From Enoplolaimus lenunculus (lineage: Eukaryota; Nematoda; Enoplea; Enoplida; Thoracostomopsidae): DNA of 64,000 nt. Positions within the stretch are counted from its first letter, which is position 1. Each line of letters starts with the position of its first letter. Made by a program: the position numbers and the translations under genes. Below, in pieces: positions 1 to 10,031 of this stretch. The stretch lies in the NCBI GenBank assembly GCA_030248215.1, contig JASANG010001775.1:1-64000 (forward strand), given 5' to 3'. The notes under the pieces were generated by a model that did not search any database, was not told the DNA's origin, and saw only the letters and a program-made list of their open reading frames with translations.

Positions 1-372
1 GGGTAGCGCGCTGGACCTGAGCGAGAGAACAATAATATCTTGGCGGTAATTTCGGGACAAACTTCGTCCCGACCGTGCAGTTCTGACAATAATAACTTGT
101 TATCATTTGGGGGCCGCTCGTCGAAGGGGCCAGGGAGGATCAGCCCCTTGGAAAATTTTGGCCTTTCGGAAAATTTTCAACCTATTTTGCAAGTCACTGA
201 AAACCCTTGGGATCGGCTTCTGGAAACGTATCTCCAGCCCCCCCACAATACGGTACTGAGCGCGGGACGGGGCGGCGGCACAACTTAACCGGAAACATGC
301 GCAGTATTCGTGTCGCAAAATTGATCTCCACGTGGATCCTTACTCCTTATCGTTCGCATTATCGCTTTTCAG

Positions 373-640
373 CTCAGCTGATCGCAAATATTTCCGGCAA
401 ATCCTGCGAAACAACTTTCAAGACCGCGTGCTAGAACGGCAGCGATACCAGAAACTGAACGGAATGACACGGAACGGTAGTAAAACGAGACCAAACTGCT
501 TTGCATTTTGACCAAAAATGTGTTTTTTGAGCAAATATCGACAACATATTTGCTGAAAATCGAATGAACCCCATTGTAGCTTGTGTACATTTGAACCTGT
601 GAACAAAACGCTATGTGAGGACAAATTACTTAGGGTATCA
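373..640 (+). pseudogene. Antisense fossil copy of gene A exon 3
   Basis: Begins with the same acceptor context (TTTTCAG then CTCAGCT) as exon 3 and keeps the block TTGTAGCTTGTGTACAT, then CCTGTGAACAAAACGC. It lacks a long open frame and has indels. It sits on the opposite strand to gene A, in the left arm of the palindrome, so transcription through it would yield sequence complementary to exon 3. Confidence 0.7.
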
Positions 641-2275
641 TGGAAATGGTGTAGCGGCCTAGGTGAAAATTACCGGAAATCTGAAAGAACCCACTCGGGC
701 TCACTCCGGTTTACGAACTGTCATATCGAATTTTAACCTGCACCTTCCGGCTGTCCTTTCTTAGGGGCTGACATAAAGCGCACGGGCCGGTCGTTGCAAC
801 CATCCGTTAAATATCCTGCGGAGTTTAGGGGGACTTCATCCGTTTACGGGACTCTTGTAGGGACAGAATCGCAACTCTTATTACCGGATTCGAGTTTGCA
901 CTCCAATTGCATCGAGACTCAAAAATGACGGGGACCCTGCTCTCATTAACCCCTCTCTCATTTCGGGGGGGGCTCAAACTACAGAATCTTTTTCCATTGA
1001 GCCAAAAGCTTTCAAGCTCGGGGGGGATCTCAATTACCGCCGTTCTATATTCTCAAAAGTGCAGCAACAGCAAAACAAACGAACTCTGCGAAAAATGTGC
1101 TGAATTTTGGTAACTAATCCATTCCACGACGCATTCCCAAAACTACAATATACATATCACTTCAACACAGCGACGTGCGTCACACATATTTGAAAACACG
1201 GGAATAGGATTATGCTTAAAGGATGGGGTTTAGAGCCCAACATTTGATCGAGGAGTGTAGCTAAACCTAACCTCAAAATTAGCGCTTTTTCTTTTGAGGT
1301 CCAGTCGTACTTCGCGTTACTGACTGCAAATCTTGTAATTTTCTCGCCCGTCGAATTCGAAAAGACTTTAAAACAAACTTTTTCGGCCGAGAAGAACAAA
1401 CATATCAGTTCAATTGGGGAGCGGCATGTTAACATTGTGTTTTAGGTTTGTAGGGTGGGAGCTTAGAGGGACAAGTTGAGGACATGCGCTTGTGAAATCT
1501 TAAGAACCACCGGAAAATACATTTGAAAAGAGCTTTAGGATTTATTTTGAGACGAGAAAAATATCCGTTGCTGAATTCGGGTGAGTTCGCTCAGAAAAAC
1601 CGTTTACATGAAACTGCACACGCAAAATAAATTGTTTTAAAATTTCAAGACTCCTACTTTCTTATATTTATCAAGTACATGAAATGTTTTTTGAAGTTAT
1701 AGCACAGTTATAATTTTTCACAAACTGTAAAAAATTTAAGAAAAAAAAATTGACTTCAGAATATTTGAATATGCTTTGGAGTCTGTATCAAGACATAATT
1801 GTCTTACATTTCAGACAATATTCCTTGGATACAAAAACATTTTATTTTTGTGTGTACTCATTGAAAATTAAATCCTACCTATTCTTATTTATCTGTACCC
1901 ACGAAACGATTGAGGATTTCACGTTCGACGACGGACAAGGTAAGGAAGTACATTTTGGCACCACTGGAAGATGATCGGCATGCTAAGGGCCTTGTGAATA
2001 TTATGTTGCTTTTCACACTTTTAATTTCCCCCACAGTAAACAAGTTTTCCTGTCACAAATTTATATGCTCATTAAAGCAAATTTTGGGGACTGCCTGCTA
2101 TTTTTCGAAAGGCTACTAAAGCTATATTTCAAAGGTTAAGTTTAAGCTAAGCAAATAAAGAAGTCTGAAAGCTTATAAAGCTTTTAAAGTAGCACGTGCC
2201 CAATTCTTAATAGAGTTGAAGTGCAATAATTAATGTTCATTTGTCCAATCAGCATTTCAAATTGTGTTTAGCTAG

Positions 2276-2281
2276 TTTATT
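2276..2281 (-). terminator. Possible polyadenylation signal of gene A
   Basis: AATAAA on the minus strand, about 60 nt after the gene A stop codon. If used, most of the left palindrome arm would be outside the mature mRNA. Evidence is the hexamer and its position only. Confidence 0.3.
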
Positions 2282-2340
2282 AATGTGTTAATTGGTCCAA
2301 TCAGCATTCAAAATTGCGTTTAGCGTAATTGATTAATGCG

Positions 2341-2431
2341 TCAATTTGTAAAATCAGCATTCGAAAATGCGTGGTTTGATAATTCAGCCATGAGATCAAG
2401 AACGGCAAAGTTACAATCGCTTGATACTGGC
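2341..2431 (-). CDS. Gene A exon 5 (terminal exon)
   Basis: Acceptor TTTGTTCAG precedes 2431. The single base G completes the Ala codon left by exon 4, then PVSSDCNFAVLDLMAELSNH follows, and TGA lies at 2343-2341. About the last eleven codons lie inside an inverted copy of the 54-bp unit that is read in sense orientation at the start of exon 4. A possible polyadenylation signal AATAAA lies about 60 nt downstream (2276-2281 on the plus strand). Confidence 0.65.
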
Positions 2432-5400
2432 CTGAACAAATTACAGATTACACAGCGAACAGTTGATATAATGTACTTTAATGCATAACCGGTATATGCT
2501 TGCTTAAGCTTTAGACTATTTTTTTGCTTAGAATTAGGCTTAGATATAAACTCATTCTTACACTTAGGCTTAAGCATACATATATATAATATTTCTGCTG
2601 GATACGGTTAACACCTCTCGGTGGGGGGTCGAACCGGTCCCTCCTATCCAACTCAAACTTACGCCAAGCATTGCAAAGCCTGTTCAATGCTTTCACAAAT
2701 CGTAACATCAACAGGAGACATTTGAACAATATTTGCTAACGGATTTCCGGTTCCGCGACCAAACCAAATTTGACTTAAACATTGGCTAACATCCGGTTGT
2801 TGTATGGATTGCAAAACACACTGAAGCTGTTGTTGTTGCACTTGTCGTGCGTGTTGCGCGCACAGAATATCGAATGCGGATTGAACAAATTGACGCATTA
2901 ATGAATTACACTAAAACGCAATTTTGAATGCTGATTGGACAAATTGACGCATTAATGAATTACACTAAAACGCAGTTTTGAATGCTGATTGGGCAAATTG
3001 ACGCATTAATGAATTACACTAAAACACAATTTTGAATGCTGATTGGACAAATTGACGCATTAATGAATTACACTAAAACGCAATTTTGAATGCTGATTGG
3101 GCAAATTGACGCATTAATGAATTACACTAAAACACAATTTTGAATGCTGATTGGACCAATTGACGCATTAATGAATTACACTAAAACGCAATTTTGAATG
3201 CTGATTAGACAAATGAACGCATTAATTAATTGCACTACAACTCTATTAAGAATTCAGCACATGCTACTTTGAGGGGCGAGCCGTTTTTCGTCGGGTCTGC
3301 AATATAGTAAGCTTATAAGCTTTAGACTACATTATTTGCTTAGCTTAAACTTAACCTTAGAAATATGGCTAGTAGCCTTTCAAATCACAGGCAGTCCCCA
3401 AAATTTGCTTTAATGAGCATATAAATTTGTGACAGGAAAACTTATTTACTGTGGGGGGAAATTACAAGTGTGAAAAGCAACATAATATTCACAAGGCCCG
3501 TAGCATGCCGACCATATTAGTGGTGCCAAAATGTTCTTCCTAGCTGGTCCGTCGTCGACGTAGAATCCTAAATCGTTTCATGATACAGATAAAGAAGACG
3601 TAGGTAGGATTTAATTTCGAATGAGTACACACAAAAATAAATTGTTTTGTATCCAAGGAATATTGTCTGAAATGTAAGACAATTATGTCTTGATACAGAC
3701 TCCAAACAAAAATGTCTTGAAGTCAAGACTTTTATTTCTTAAATTTTTTACAGTTATGAAAAAAATTTCTGAGCTGTTTAAGGCTATACAAAACATTCAT
3801 GTCTTGATAAATATAAGAAAGTAGGAGTCTTGAAATTTTAAGACAATTTATTTTGCGTGTACAGTTTCATGTAAACGGTTGTTTCTGAGCGAACTCACGC
3901 AGCAAGCGAGAAATAATATTTATCGTCTAAAATCAATCCTAAAGCTCTTTCAAATGTATTTTCCAGTGGCTTTTAAGATTTCGGGAGCGGATATATCCAA
4001 CTTGTCCTCTAAGCTCCCAGCTACAAACCAAAACTAATGCTAAGTGCCGTCCAATTGAACTGATATTTTGTTATCAGCCGAAACTGTTAAAGTCTTTTGA
4101 ATTTAACAGGCGAGAAATTACAAGATTTGAGTCATAACGCGAAGTTTGATACCAGGTTTAGGTTATTCACACACTTCAAACCAATATTCAGGCTACACCC
4201 ATGCTTAAGCATAATCCTATACCCGTGTTTTCAAATATGTGTAACACCAGTCACTTGTTGGTGATATGTCTTGTAACTTTCGAATCAGTGAATGGTAAGC
4301 TACGAAATTCAACACATTTCACAGAGTTCATTTGTTTTGCTGCTGTGTAGCTTTTGAGATCTGGAGCGGCAGTAGATCCCGAGCTTGAAAGCTTTTGGCT
4401 AAATGAAGATACTGTAGTGACCCGAATAAGAGAGGGGTTAATAAGAGCAGGTCCCCCATTTTGAGTCTCAATCAATTGGAGTCCGAATCCCTAATAAGAG
4501 TCCGTATCCCTACTAAGAGTCCATAAACGGATAGAGTCCCTAAACCGTAATATTTAACGGATAGTTGCAACACCGCATACACTTATGTCAGTAGCGAAGG
4601 ACGGCGGAGGGTGGGTTAAAAATAAATAACAGTTCGTAACCGAATAACAAGAGTAACCTTTGGTTCCGGTATTTTTTCACCTCCGGTTTTACACCATTAT
4701 GATACCTGAGTATTGTCTGGCATGGCGTTTTGTTCACAGGTTCGATGTACACAAGCTACAAATCGGTTCATTTTTTCACAAACTGTGTCAATATTTGTCA
4801 AATGATGCATTTGGTCGAATAAAGCATTTAGTCGTTCTACCACCGTTGTCATTCGAGTTTCTGGCTGGCTGGTATCTACAGCGGTATTGAAAGTTGTTGG
4901 CAGGATTCCAGAAAAGATTTGCGATAGCTGAGCTGAAAACAATAATCAAACAATAAACAGTGGGTCCGCGTGGCAATATTTGCGACACAAATATCGCTGT
5001 TCGTATTGACACGCCCGCAGCCAGCTCACCGTGTTGTGGGGGGGGCTAAAACATTTTCCAGAAGCCGATCCAAGGGTTTTCAGTGACTTGCAAAATAGGT
5101 TGAAAATTTTCCAAAAGGCCAAAATTTTGCAAGGGGCTGAGCCCTCCTGGCCCCTCTTGACAACGGGCCCCCAAATGATAACAAGTTATTATTGTCAGAA
5201 CTGCACAGTCGGGACGACCCCTTTGTCCGAAGTACCGCCAATATTATTGTTTTCTCTCGCTCGCGGGTCAAGCGCGCTACCCATTACACCACGCGGCCGA
5301 TATCCTAATTTCCTCTGGTGGTATACGTGCACGAGTATGTATGTGTCTTAACATTACACACACTGCACATACACAAGCTACACCGCATATGCTCACAATT

Positions 5401-7332
5401 ATCAGATAACAGCAAGGCTGGCGCTATACTTTTAATGACGTCCGGCACCGGTCGCCACCATTACGTCACCGTGTCGTATCGTACGTAAATTACTCTCAAG
5501 TACGAAACCGTATAGTGACAAATGGCGCCGTACGATAAGTAAATAAGTAAACCCCCTCTAATGGTTATTATTCATTATGTACATGTTCAATGTAACCTTT
5601 ATTGAACTGTATGTCATACTAGCCGGCAGTAATTACGAGCAGATCCCGAATAAATTGCACACAGCCTGACAGTCCTCAATTTTACTCGCAGTAACGTCTT
5701 TACTTTACTTACATCCAATAGCCATGACATCATCAATCGACTCATTATCCAAATCGGTTAACAAATACGAACACTGCTGTAACGCATTTTGATCGCCTGG
5801 AAACAAAATGCCATCCGTATTGAATAAACCTTGTGAACGATATATTTCACCGTTACTATTGAATATATCCGCACCGTAGTTGAATAAACCTTGTTGACCA
5901 AATATTTCACCGTTACTATTTAATATATCCGCACCGTAATTGAATAAACCTTGTGAAGAAGATATTTCACCATTACTATTTAATATATCGGGTGCGGGAT
6001 TGAATAAACCTTGTGACGGATATATTTCACCATTTTCAACTCGATTTATTATTTCAGACGTGTCGCGTGGGCGCCGAATTTGTGTTTCAGTCGGATCAAG
6101 ATGTTGAAGTAAACTTGCAATGGAAGGTAACCCGCGAGGTTGCCGAAACTGTGCTGAATTAACAATTGTATGAAAGCTTTGAGCAATTTGAGCTGGGCTT
6201 GGAATGCGGATTGTTGATGGAGTTTCTGTTCGGAACAAATCAGCGAATATTTGAGATATATTGATCTCTCGACTGGAGCGCAGTTGTCGTGCGGTGCTCG
6301 GAGTTGTCGTTGAAAAGATGGTGAGAGCTGAAACATAATGAAGTATATGATCAATTGAATGACTCTCAGAGAGAGACGCTATTAATTTTTGAAAAACTAC
6401 ACTGCAAAAATGGTGAGTCAAATTGACTCCCTCTGAAATAGGCTCTACGGGACTACACAAACTGAATCAATTTCGACGCCGTCAGAGCCAAACGTGCGAT
6501 TCAGCGAGTCGAATTTGACTCTGCGGCGGAGTCGAATTTGACTCTGGCGGAGTCGAATTTGACTCAATTTATGTAGTCTTGTACAGCCTATTTCGGGGAG
6601 AGTCAATTTGACTCAATAATTTTTTTGCACTGTATAGCTAATTTTAAAACACAATGGTCTTTAATTGGTTAGCGAAGTCCATCGGGGGCTATTTCTGGCG
6701 AAAAATTGCTGGGATTTGGTTAAAACTTCTACGTCTTCTGCTGTAATAATTAACATTTTTCGATGAGGGTAAATTGTATCAGTTAAAGACCACTTCTGAC
6801 GGTTTCAAGTAGTTAAAGCGTCAGAGAATACAAAAAAAATCGGGCAAAAGTTCAGCAAAAGCGAAAAAGAACAAAAAATAATTAAGTGGCTCAAATTCCC
6901 AGCCCCCTATATTGTGAACGTAATCAACAGACCTGTCTGTACGTACAAATATGTATGTATGTATATATATATATATATTTTCATCACTGAATTACTGTTT
7001 GAACTTTCAAAAAACTATGTCAAAAACTGGTTTAAGCAAATTTTGAGCTATTTCACAATCAAGTTATACAAAAACACATCAGAAACAGTTTATTAAAACA
7101 AGATTGAACTAATTGCAAAAACACTCATTTCGAGGAATACTTTAATGATTACAAATAATTTGACCAAAAAACCGTAAAAATTCCGGTTCCTGCATCTTTA
7201 AATGCAGGAAAAGGAACATTAACAGGAATAAGAATAGGAAATATATATATATACACCGATACACTTACCAAGTAATCCACAATAAATCAGTCTGAAATCG
7301 CATGTCGTTACAGGTCGAACAAATTTAGCCAT
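2341..7332 (-). CDS. Gene A: secreted repeat- and Cys-containing protein, five exons, 414 aa
   Basis: Unrecognised gene assembled by joining exons 7332-7269, 6327-5713, 4932-4706, 2910-2663 and 2431-2341. Every junction has GT..AG and matching phase (1, 1, 0, 2), and the total of 1245 nt equals 415 codons, which supports the model strongly. Residues 1-34 look like a signal peptide (hydrophobic run LIYCGLLALTIF ending near TPSTA). Residues 120 to about 197 are four 20-residue repeats of the form NGEIxxxQGLFNxxxDILNS. The remaining half has spaced cysteines (QQCSYLL, TVCEKM, ACVHRTC, DILCAQ, LQCVLQ, VSQCLS, TICES, LQCLA, SDCNF), as in disulfide-bonded secreted domains. No known family is recognised. 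Introns 2 and 3 run through the right arm of a large palindrome, and exons 4 and 5 lie in or next to its loop. The last residues are encoded by an inverted copy of a tandem unit. A secreted or extracellular role is inferred. Confidence 0.8.
2663..2910 (-). CDS. Gene A exon 4 (Cys-rich)
   Basis: Acceptor TTTTAG precedes 2910 (phase 0) and donor GTAAGT follows 2663 (phase 2). It encodes residues 303-384, including FDILCAQHARQ, a Gln run, LQCVLQ, VSQCLS and ALQCLA. Its first 38 nt and its splice acceptor are the template of the 54-bp tandem array that lies immediately upstream (2911-3233), so six decoy acceptors precede the real one. Confidence 0.7.
2880..3233 (-). repeat. 54-bp tandem array built from a splice acceptor and exon start
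   Basis: Seven units with 54-bp spacing: the TGACGC motif falls at 2891, 2945, 2999, 3053, 3107 and 3161, and a degenerate one at 3215. Read on the minus strand, each unit contains GCGTTTTAG, then TGTAATTCATTAATGCG, i.e. the gene A intron 3 acceptor plus the first codons of exon 4. The period is a multiple of three, but the TAG of each acceptor is in frame. Three inverted units lie at about 2210-2370. Confidence 0.85.
4706..4932 (-). CDS. Gene A exon 3
   Basis: Acceptor TTGTTTTCAG precedes 4932, and donor CAG/GTATCA follows 4706. It encodes residues 227-302 (QLSQIFSGILP ... NAMPDNTQ), with a Cys cluster near its end. It lies in the right arm of the palindrome. A decayed antisense counterpart is at 373-640. 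The intact frame and matching phases show that this copy is the functional one. Confidence 0.75.
5165..5298 (-). repeat. tRNA-headed SINE fragment at outer end of right palindrome arm
   Basis: Minus strand starts GGCCGCGTGGTGTAATGG, a tRNA 5' half with A-box. It is followed by a body (ACTTCGGACA ... GCAGTTCTGAC) that resembles the body after the tRNA-like head at 43622-43692. The left arm carries the same body at 1-110. Confidence 0.45.
5412..5521. mobile_element. MITE of the GGCGCTATAC (GCR) family, partial
   Basis: Starts GGCTGGCGCTATAC and carries the GTCCGGCAC..GTCGCC / CGTACG internal blocks shared with copies at 9252, 9749 and 23157. Only one end is clear. Confidence 0.5.
5713..6327 (-). 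CDS. Gene A exon 2 (20-aa repeat region)
   Basis: Acceptor TATGTTTCAG lies just before 6327 and donor GTAAGT just after 5713, phase 1 on both sides. It encodes residues 22-227. Four tandem 60-bp repeats (about 5790-6030 in plus coordinates) give the NGEI...QGLFN repeats; their period is a multiple of three, so frame is kept. The open frame continues upstream of the acceptor into a MITE (6400-6632), which is why the ORF appears longer than the exon. Confidence 0.8.
6400..6632. mobile_element. CACTGCAAAA palindromic MITE (family CT2) in gene A intron 1
   Basis: Starts CACTGCAAAAATGG and ends TTTTTTTGCACTG, flanked by TA on both sides. The inside is a near-perfect palindrome of GAGTCAAATTGACTC, GAGTCGAATTTGACTC and related blocks. 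Its edge lies about 70 bp upstream of the exon 2 acceptor. Confidence 0.8.
6980..7245. repeat. Dispersed repeat shared with 17440-17700
   Basis: Shares AAAAACACATCAGAAACAG, ATTGAACTAATTGCAAA and TTCCGGTTCCTGCATCTTT with 17440-17700. It lies just upstream of gene A exon 1 on the low-coordinate side (intron 1). Its nature is unknown. Confidence 0.55.
7269..7332 (-). CDS. Gene A exon 1 (start codon, signal peptide)
   Basis: ATG at 7332-7330 opens MAKFVRPVTTCDFRLIYCGL. The exon ends in CTTG followed by donor GTAAGT, leaving phase 1. It is too short for simple ORF calling. It joins in phase to the acceptor at 6328 and supplies the hydrophobic core of the signal peptide together with the first residues of exon 2. 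Confidence 0.75.
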
Positions 7333-7370
7333 ATTTTTTATTGCTTCAATTATTTTACTATCACAATTAT

Positions 7371-7377
7371 TTTATAT
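7371..7377 (-). promoter_or_regulatory. TATA-like box upstream of gene A
   Basis: On the minus strand the sequence ATATAAA lies about 40 nt upstream of the gene A start codon. Spacing would allow a very short 5' leader. The region is AT-rich, so chance occurrence is likely. Confidence 0.25.
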
Positions 7378-7487
7378 TGTGCTGTAAATATACAACAAAT
7401 TTACAAAATTAGACCAAACGCTGTTTAGGGGGTGAGAAGAATAACGAAAGATACTCGTAAATTATGGTCATTCAATTACAGAACATA

Positions 7488-7532
7488 CACTGCAAAAAAT
7501 GGAAAGTCAAATTGACTCTCTCGGAAATAGCC
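7488..7532. mobile_element. Solo end of CT2 family MITE
   Basis: CACTGCAAAAAATGGAAAG followed by TCAAATTGACTCTC is one terminal repeat only; the other end is missing. Confidence 0.5.
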
Positions 7533-7608
7533 AAATTCTAATTCGAAGGTTTAAAGTCATAAGTATTTAATCACCCTCTCCGAATGTCCAAGCCATTATT
7601 ATGGCCCA

Positions 7609-7708
7609 TGTAAAGATCAGGGGCGGAACTTTAAAACAGAAAAGAGATTCAACTAGAAATATTTCCTTGGCTTTGGCTTGGCTTAGGCTTAGGCTTAGGC
7701 TTATCATG
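7609..7708. mobile_element. TTAGGC-bearing MITE (family TLR), partial
   Basis: Begins CCCATGTAAAGATCAGGGG and CGGAAC, then ends in four TTAGGC-type hexamers. The right terminal repeat is missing. Confidence 0.6.
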
Positions 7709-7855
7709 AGCTGAACTTTTCGTCACTTTCAGCTGACGTGTGAATTCATACCTTCAGCTTTTTACAACTTTGGTCAAACACTGCTGTCAGCATTTTTCTC
7801 GTCACCTTTTCAGCTCGTTATTCATCTTGCCGCCCCGACATCTCACCGACTCCCA

Positions 7856-8045
7856 CACTGTAAATTTCAGTGAGTTGATTTCAACTCAGAATGAGTTGAA
7901 TCATGCAGTCTGAGTTAGGACTTTCACAACTCTGAATTGTGAGTTGATGGAACTCAATATGAGTTAGCTGATCATGTTGTTATTAACTCAGAAATAACTA
8001 ACTCCCTAGTTGAGTTGATCATTCAATTCGTTGGAATTTACAGTG
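7856..8045. mobile_element. CACTGTAAATT MITE (family CT1)
   Basis: Terminal repeats CACTGTAAATTTCAGTGAG and GGAATTTACAGTG, flanked by CA on both sides. The interior consists of ACTCAGAATGAGTTGA-like inverted blocks. Confidence 0.8.
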
Positions 8046-8099
8046 CATAATTTGTCGCCCGTCTCAGCCACAGCTGGGCTACAAATTATCAGTCGACGA

Positions 8100-8540
8100 C
8101 GTGTCTTGTGTCTTTCACCTGTGTCGACCTAACCCACAGGCACGCTACATACGGTCACTTTGGGATAGACGCGGGACTGGAAGGAAAATATCGACGCACG
8201 TATACTCGCGGATAAATAATTTCAAAGCGCGGGTTATAATAAAATTAGCAATTCTTTACCAGTCTAAAATTGTCATTAAAGACTTGAAACCAAATAATGC
8301 AGAAAAAACTTGGATTTTCAAACTGCTTTTACCAGATGAGTAAAAATAAGTAGCGAGTAACATCAATGCTCTGTGAAAATTACACAATTGCATTGAACAC
8401 AGAAGAAACAATAAAGGCAGGTAACGGTAGTGAAATTTTGCTGGGGTAAAAGCGGGTAACGCGTAAAAAAATTTGTCGCGGGTATGCGCACGGGTAAAAA
8501 AATTCCACAGGTAAAACGCAGCTCGGCTAAAAAATCTTTA
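8100..8540. repeat. Dispersed repeat with GCGGGT motifs
   Basis: The block CAAAGCGCGGGT and TTTACCAGTCTAAAATT is repeated at 29000-29130. Several CGGGTA motifs follow. The short open frame here is not supported by any domain. Confidence 0.35.
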
Positions 8541-8632
8541 CCAACTTATACCTCTGGTGTCGACAGAATACCTCTTGAACAAACCATAGGCCCTAGTCAC
8601 CGCCACAATAATTTTTTCGTCAATTTTGCAAG

Positions 8633-8915
8633 CACTGTAAATTACAATGAGTTGTTTAATTAACTCAGACGGAAAGTTAGTTATTTCTGAGTTAACAACA
8701 GAAAACTATAGCTCACTCTGAGTTTTGGTCATTTTTACTCTTAATTTCGGTCATTCTTACTCTGAGGAGTTGAATTAATTCCAGAGAAGTTGTACAATTA
8801 AATAAAAATAAAGTTGAATCAACTCACACAATTTTGAGTTCTGATACTCCTAACTCAGACTGAGTAGTGATCCAACTCGTTCTGAGTTAAAATCAACTCA
8901 CTGCAATTTACAGTG
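8633..8915. mobile_element. CACTGTAAATT MITE (family CT1)
   Basis: Ends CACTGTAAATTACAATGAG and GCAATTTACAGTG with GAGTTGATT-type internal repeats. Flanking dinucleotides differ (AG, TG), so the target duplication has decayed or the copy is chimeric. Confidence 0.75.
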
Positions 8916-9251
8916 TGCAATGTTGCAAATTTGTCATTTGAACCCGAATTTAAAACAGGCTAAAAATTACAGCAATTAGCTTCAGAAGGTACTGCTTGCG
9001 AAACCAACAAACAACACAACTATGGCTGCCAAAACTGATGTATTCTCTTCAAATTTGCATACGACTGAGATTTAGCTAAGCTTAATCATGACACAATATT
9101 ACCATCTATTGACACTTGACGGAGTATGATAAATCAGTTCGTACTGAAACTATGGGGCTTAAAATAACTTGCCTGTGGTGGTTGCAATTCCATAATCGCA
9201 AGCCAAGGGTGGGTCAAGTTTACCTACGAGGTTACAGGGGCTACCTTTACC

Positions 9252-9411
9252 GGTGGCGCTGTACTAAAACGTCTGGCGTCGTCCGTCACCGTCAGGCGCC
9301 GTCCATCGCCGTACGTCACCGTGCGGTAGCGTACGCGAAGTACGTACGTACAACACCGCATGGTGTCACTGACGGTGATGCAAAGAACGGCACGACAAGC
9401 ATAGCGCCACC
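9252..9411. mobile_element. MITE of the GCR family, complete
   Basis: Terminal repeats GGTGGCGCTGTAC and ATAGCGCCACC. GC-rich interior of CGTCACCGT and GGCGCCGT blocks, with a CGTACG palindrome. Confidence 0.65.
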
Positions 9412-9558
9412 ATAATTTGAAATTGTGGCCGGGCATTTTGCAACACACATTGGGTATCCACTTCAGCCGGATGGTTTTGTGATTTTACCAATTTTTTGAG
9501 TCAGTTGTAAAGTTAACCCAACCCTGTTTTTCTGTGGACTTCTCTTGTCAGCTCAGCT

Positions 9559-9737
9559 GGCCCATGTATAGAACAAAGCCGGATCGTTTTACCGGCGAGG
9601 CTGTAATACAGACAGTTTAAGCTTACGACTAACTTTTTTGCTTAGGCTTAGGCTTAGGCTAAGGCTTAGGCTTAGACTTAGGCTTAGGCTTAGGAATATG
9701 CTTAAATACTGTGCCGCCCATGTTCTTTAAATTGGCC
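9559..9737. mobile_element. TTAGGC-bearing MITE (family TLR)
   Basis: Starts GGCCCATGTATAGAACA and ends TGTTCTTTAAATTGGCC. It holds GTTTAAGCTTACGACTAA, TTTTTGC, then about nine GGCTTA hexamers, then GGAATATGCTTA. Confidence 0.75.
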
Positions 9738-9748
9738 GCTTAGCCTAA

Positions 9749-9897
9749 GGATGCCGCTGTACCTTTGATAACGTCCGGCGCCGACTTTTATTGACGTATG
9801 GAACAGCATATTAAATTTGTAAACGAAAATTTTTGACATGCGGCAACATCCGGCGTTGTACATCGCCGGACGGCACCGCACAAGTATAGTGCCATCC
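9749..9897. mobile_element. MITE of the GCR family
   Basis: Starts GGATGCCGCTGTAC and ends AGTATAGTGCCATCC, imperfect inverted ends, with GTCCGGCGCCGAC inside. Confidence 0.55.
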
Positions 9898-10031
9898 TGA
9901 TTCTTGATTATTCCTTTAGCTTTTAGCCGTCCCTGATCGACCTTCGTCCGCGGTCTTTTGAGTTTTGTAATTTGTTTCTGCAATTTTTGAGGTATTTATT
10001 GAGCTAGAATTTTTGTCTGAGGTTTCGGTCA

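Larger units (their letters stand above)
1..5282. repeat. Large palindrome: inverted segmental duplication around gene A exons 4-5
   Basis: Bases 1 to about 2370 match the reverse complement of about 2880-5282, in order and with several hundred-base blocks at roughly 75-85% identity by eye. Base 1 pairs with base 5282, so the left arm continues outside the window. The loop (about 2370-2880) holds exon 4, intron 4 and exon 5 of gene A. The right arm contains functional exon 3; the left arm contains its decayed copy. Both arms also contain pieces of MITE families found singly elsewhere (GACCCGAATAAGAG, GTAGCCA and TTAGGC types) and a tRNA-headed SINE at the outer end. This makes an inverted duplication of host DNA likelier than one large transposon. 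Confidence 0.85.

Noticed and set aside
1-5282. The palindrome as one giant foldback transposon
   Set aside because: The arms contain host exon 3 sequence and pieces of several unrelated MITE families that occur singly elsewhere. An inverted segmental duplication explains this better.
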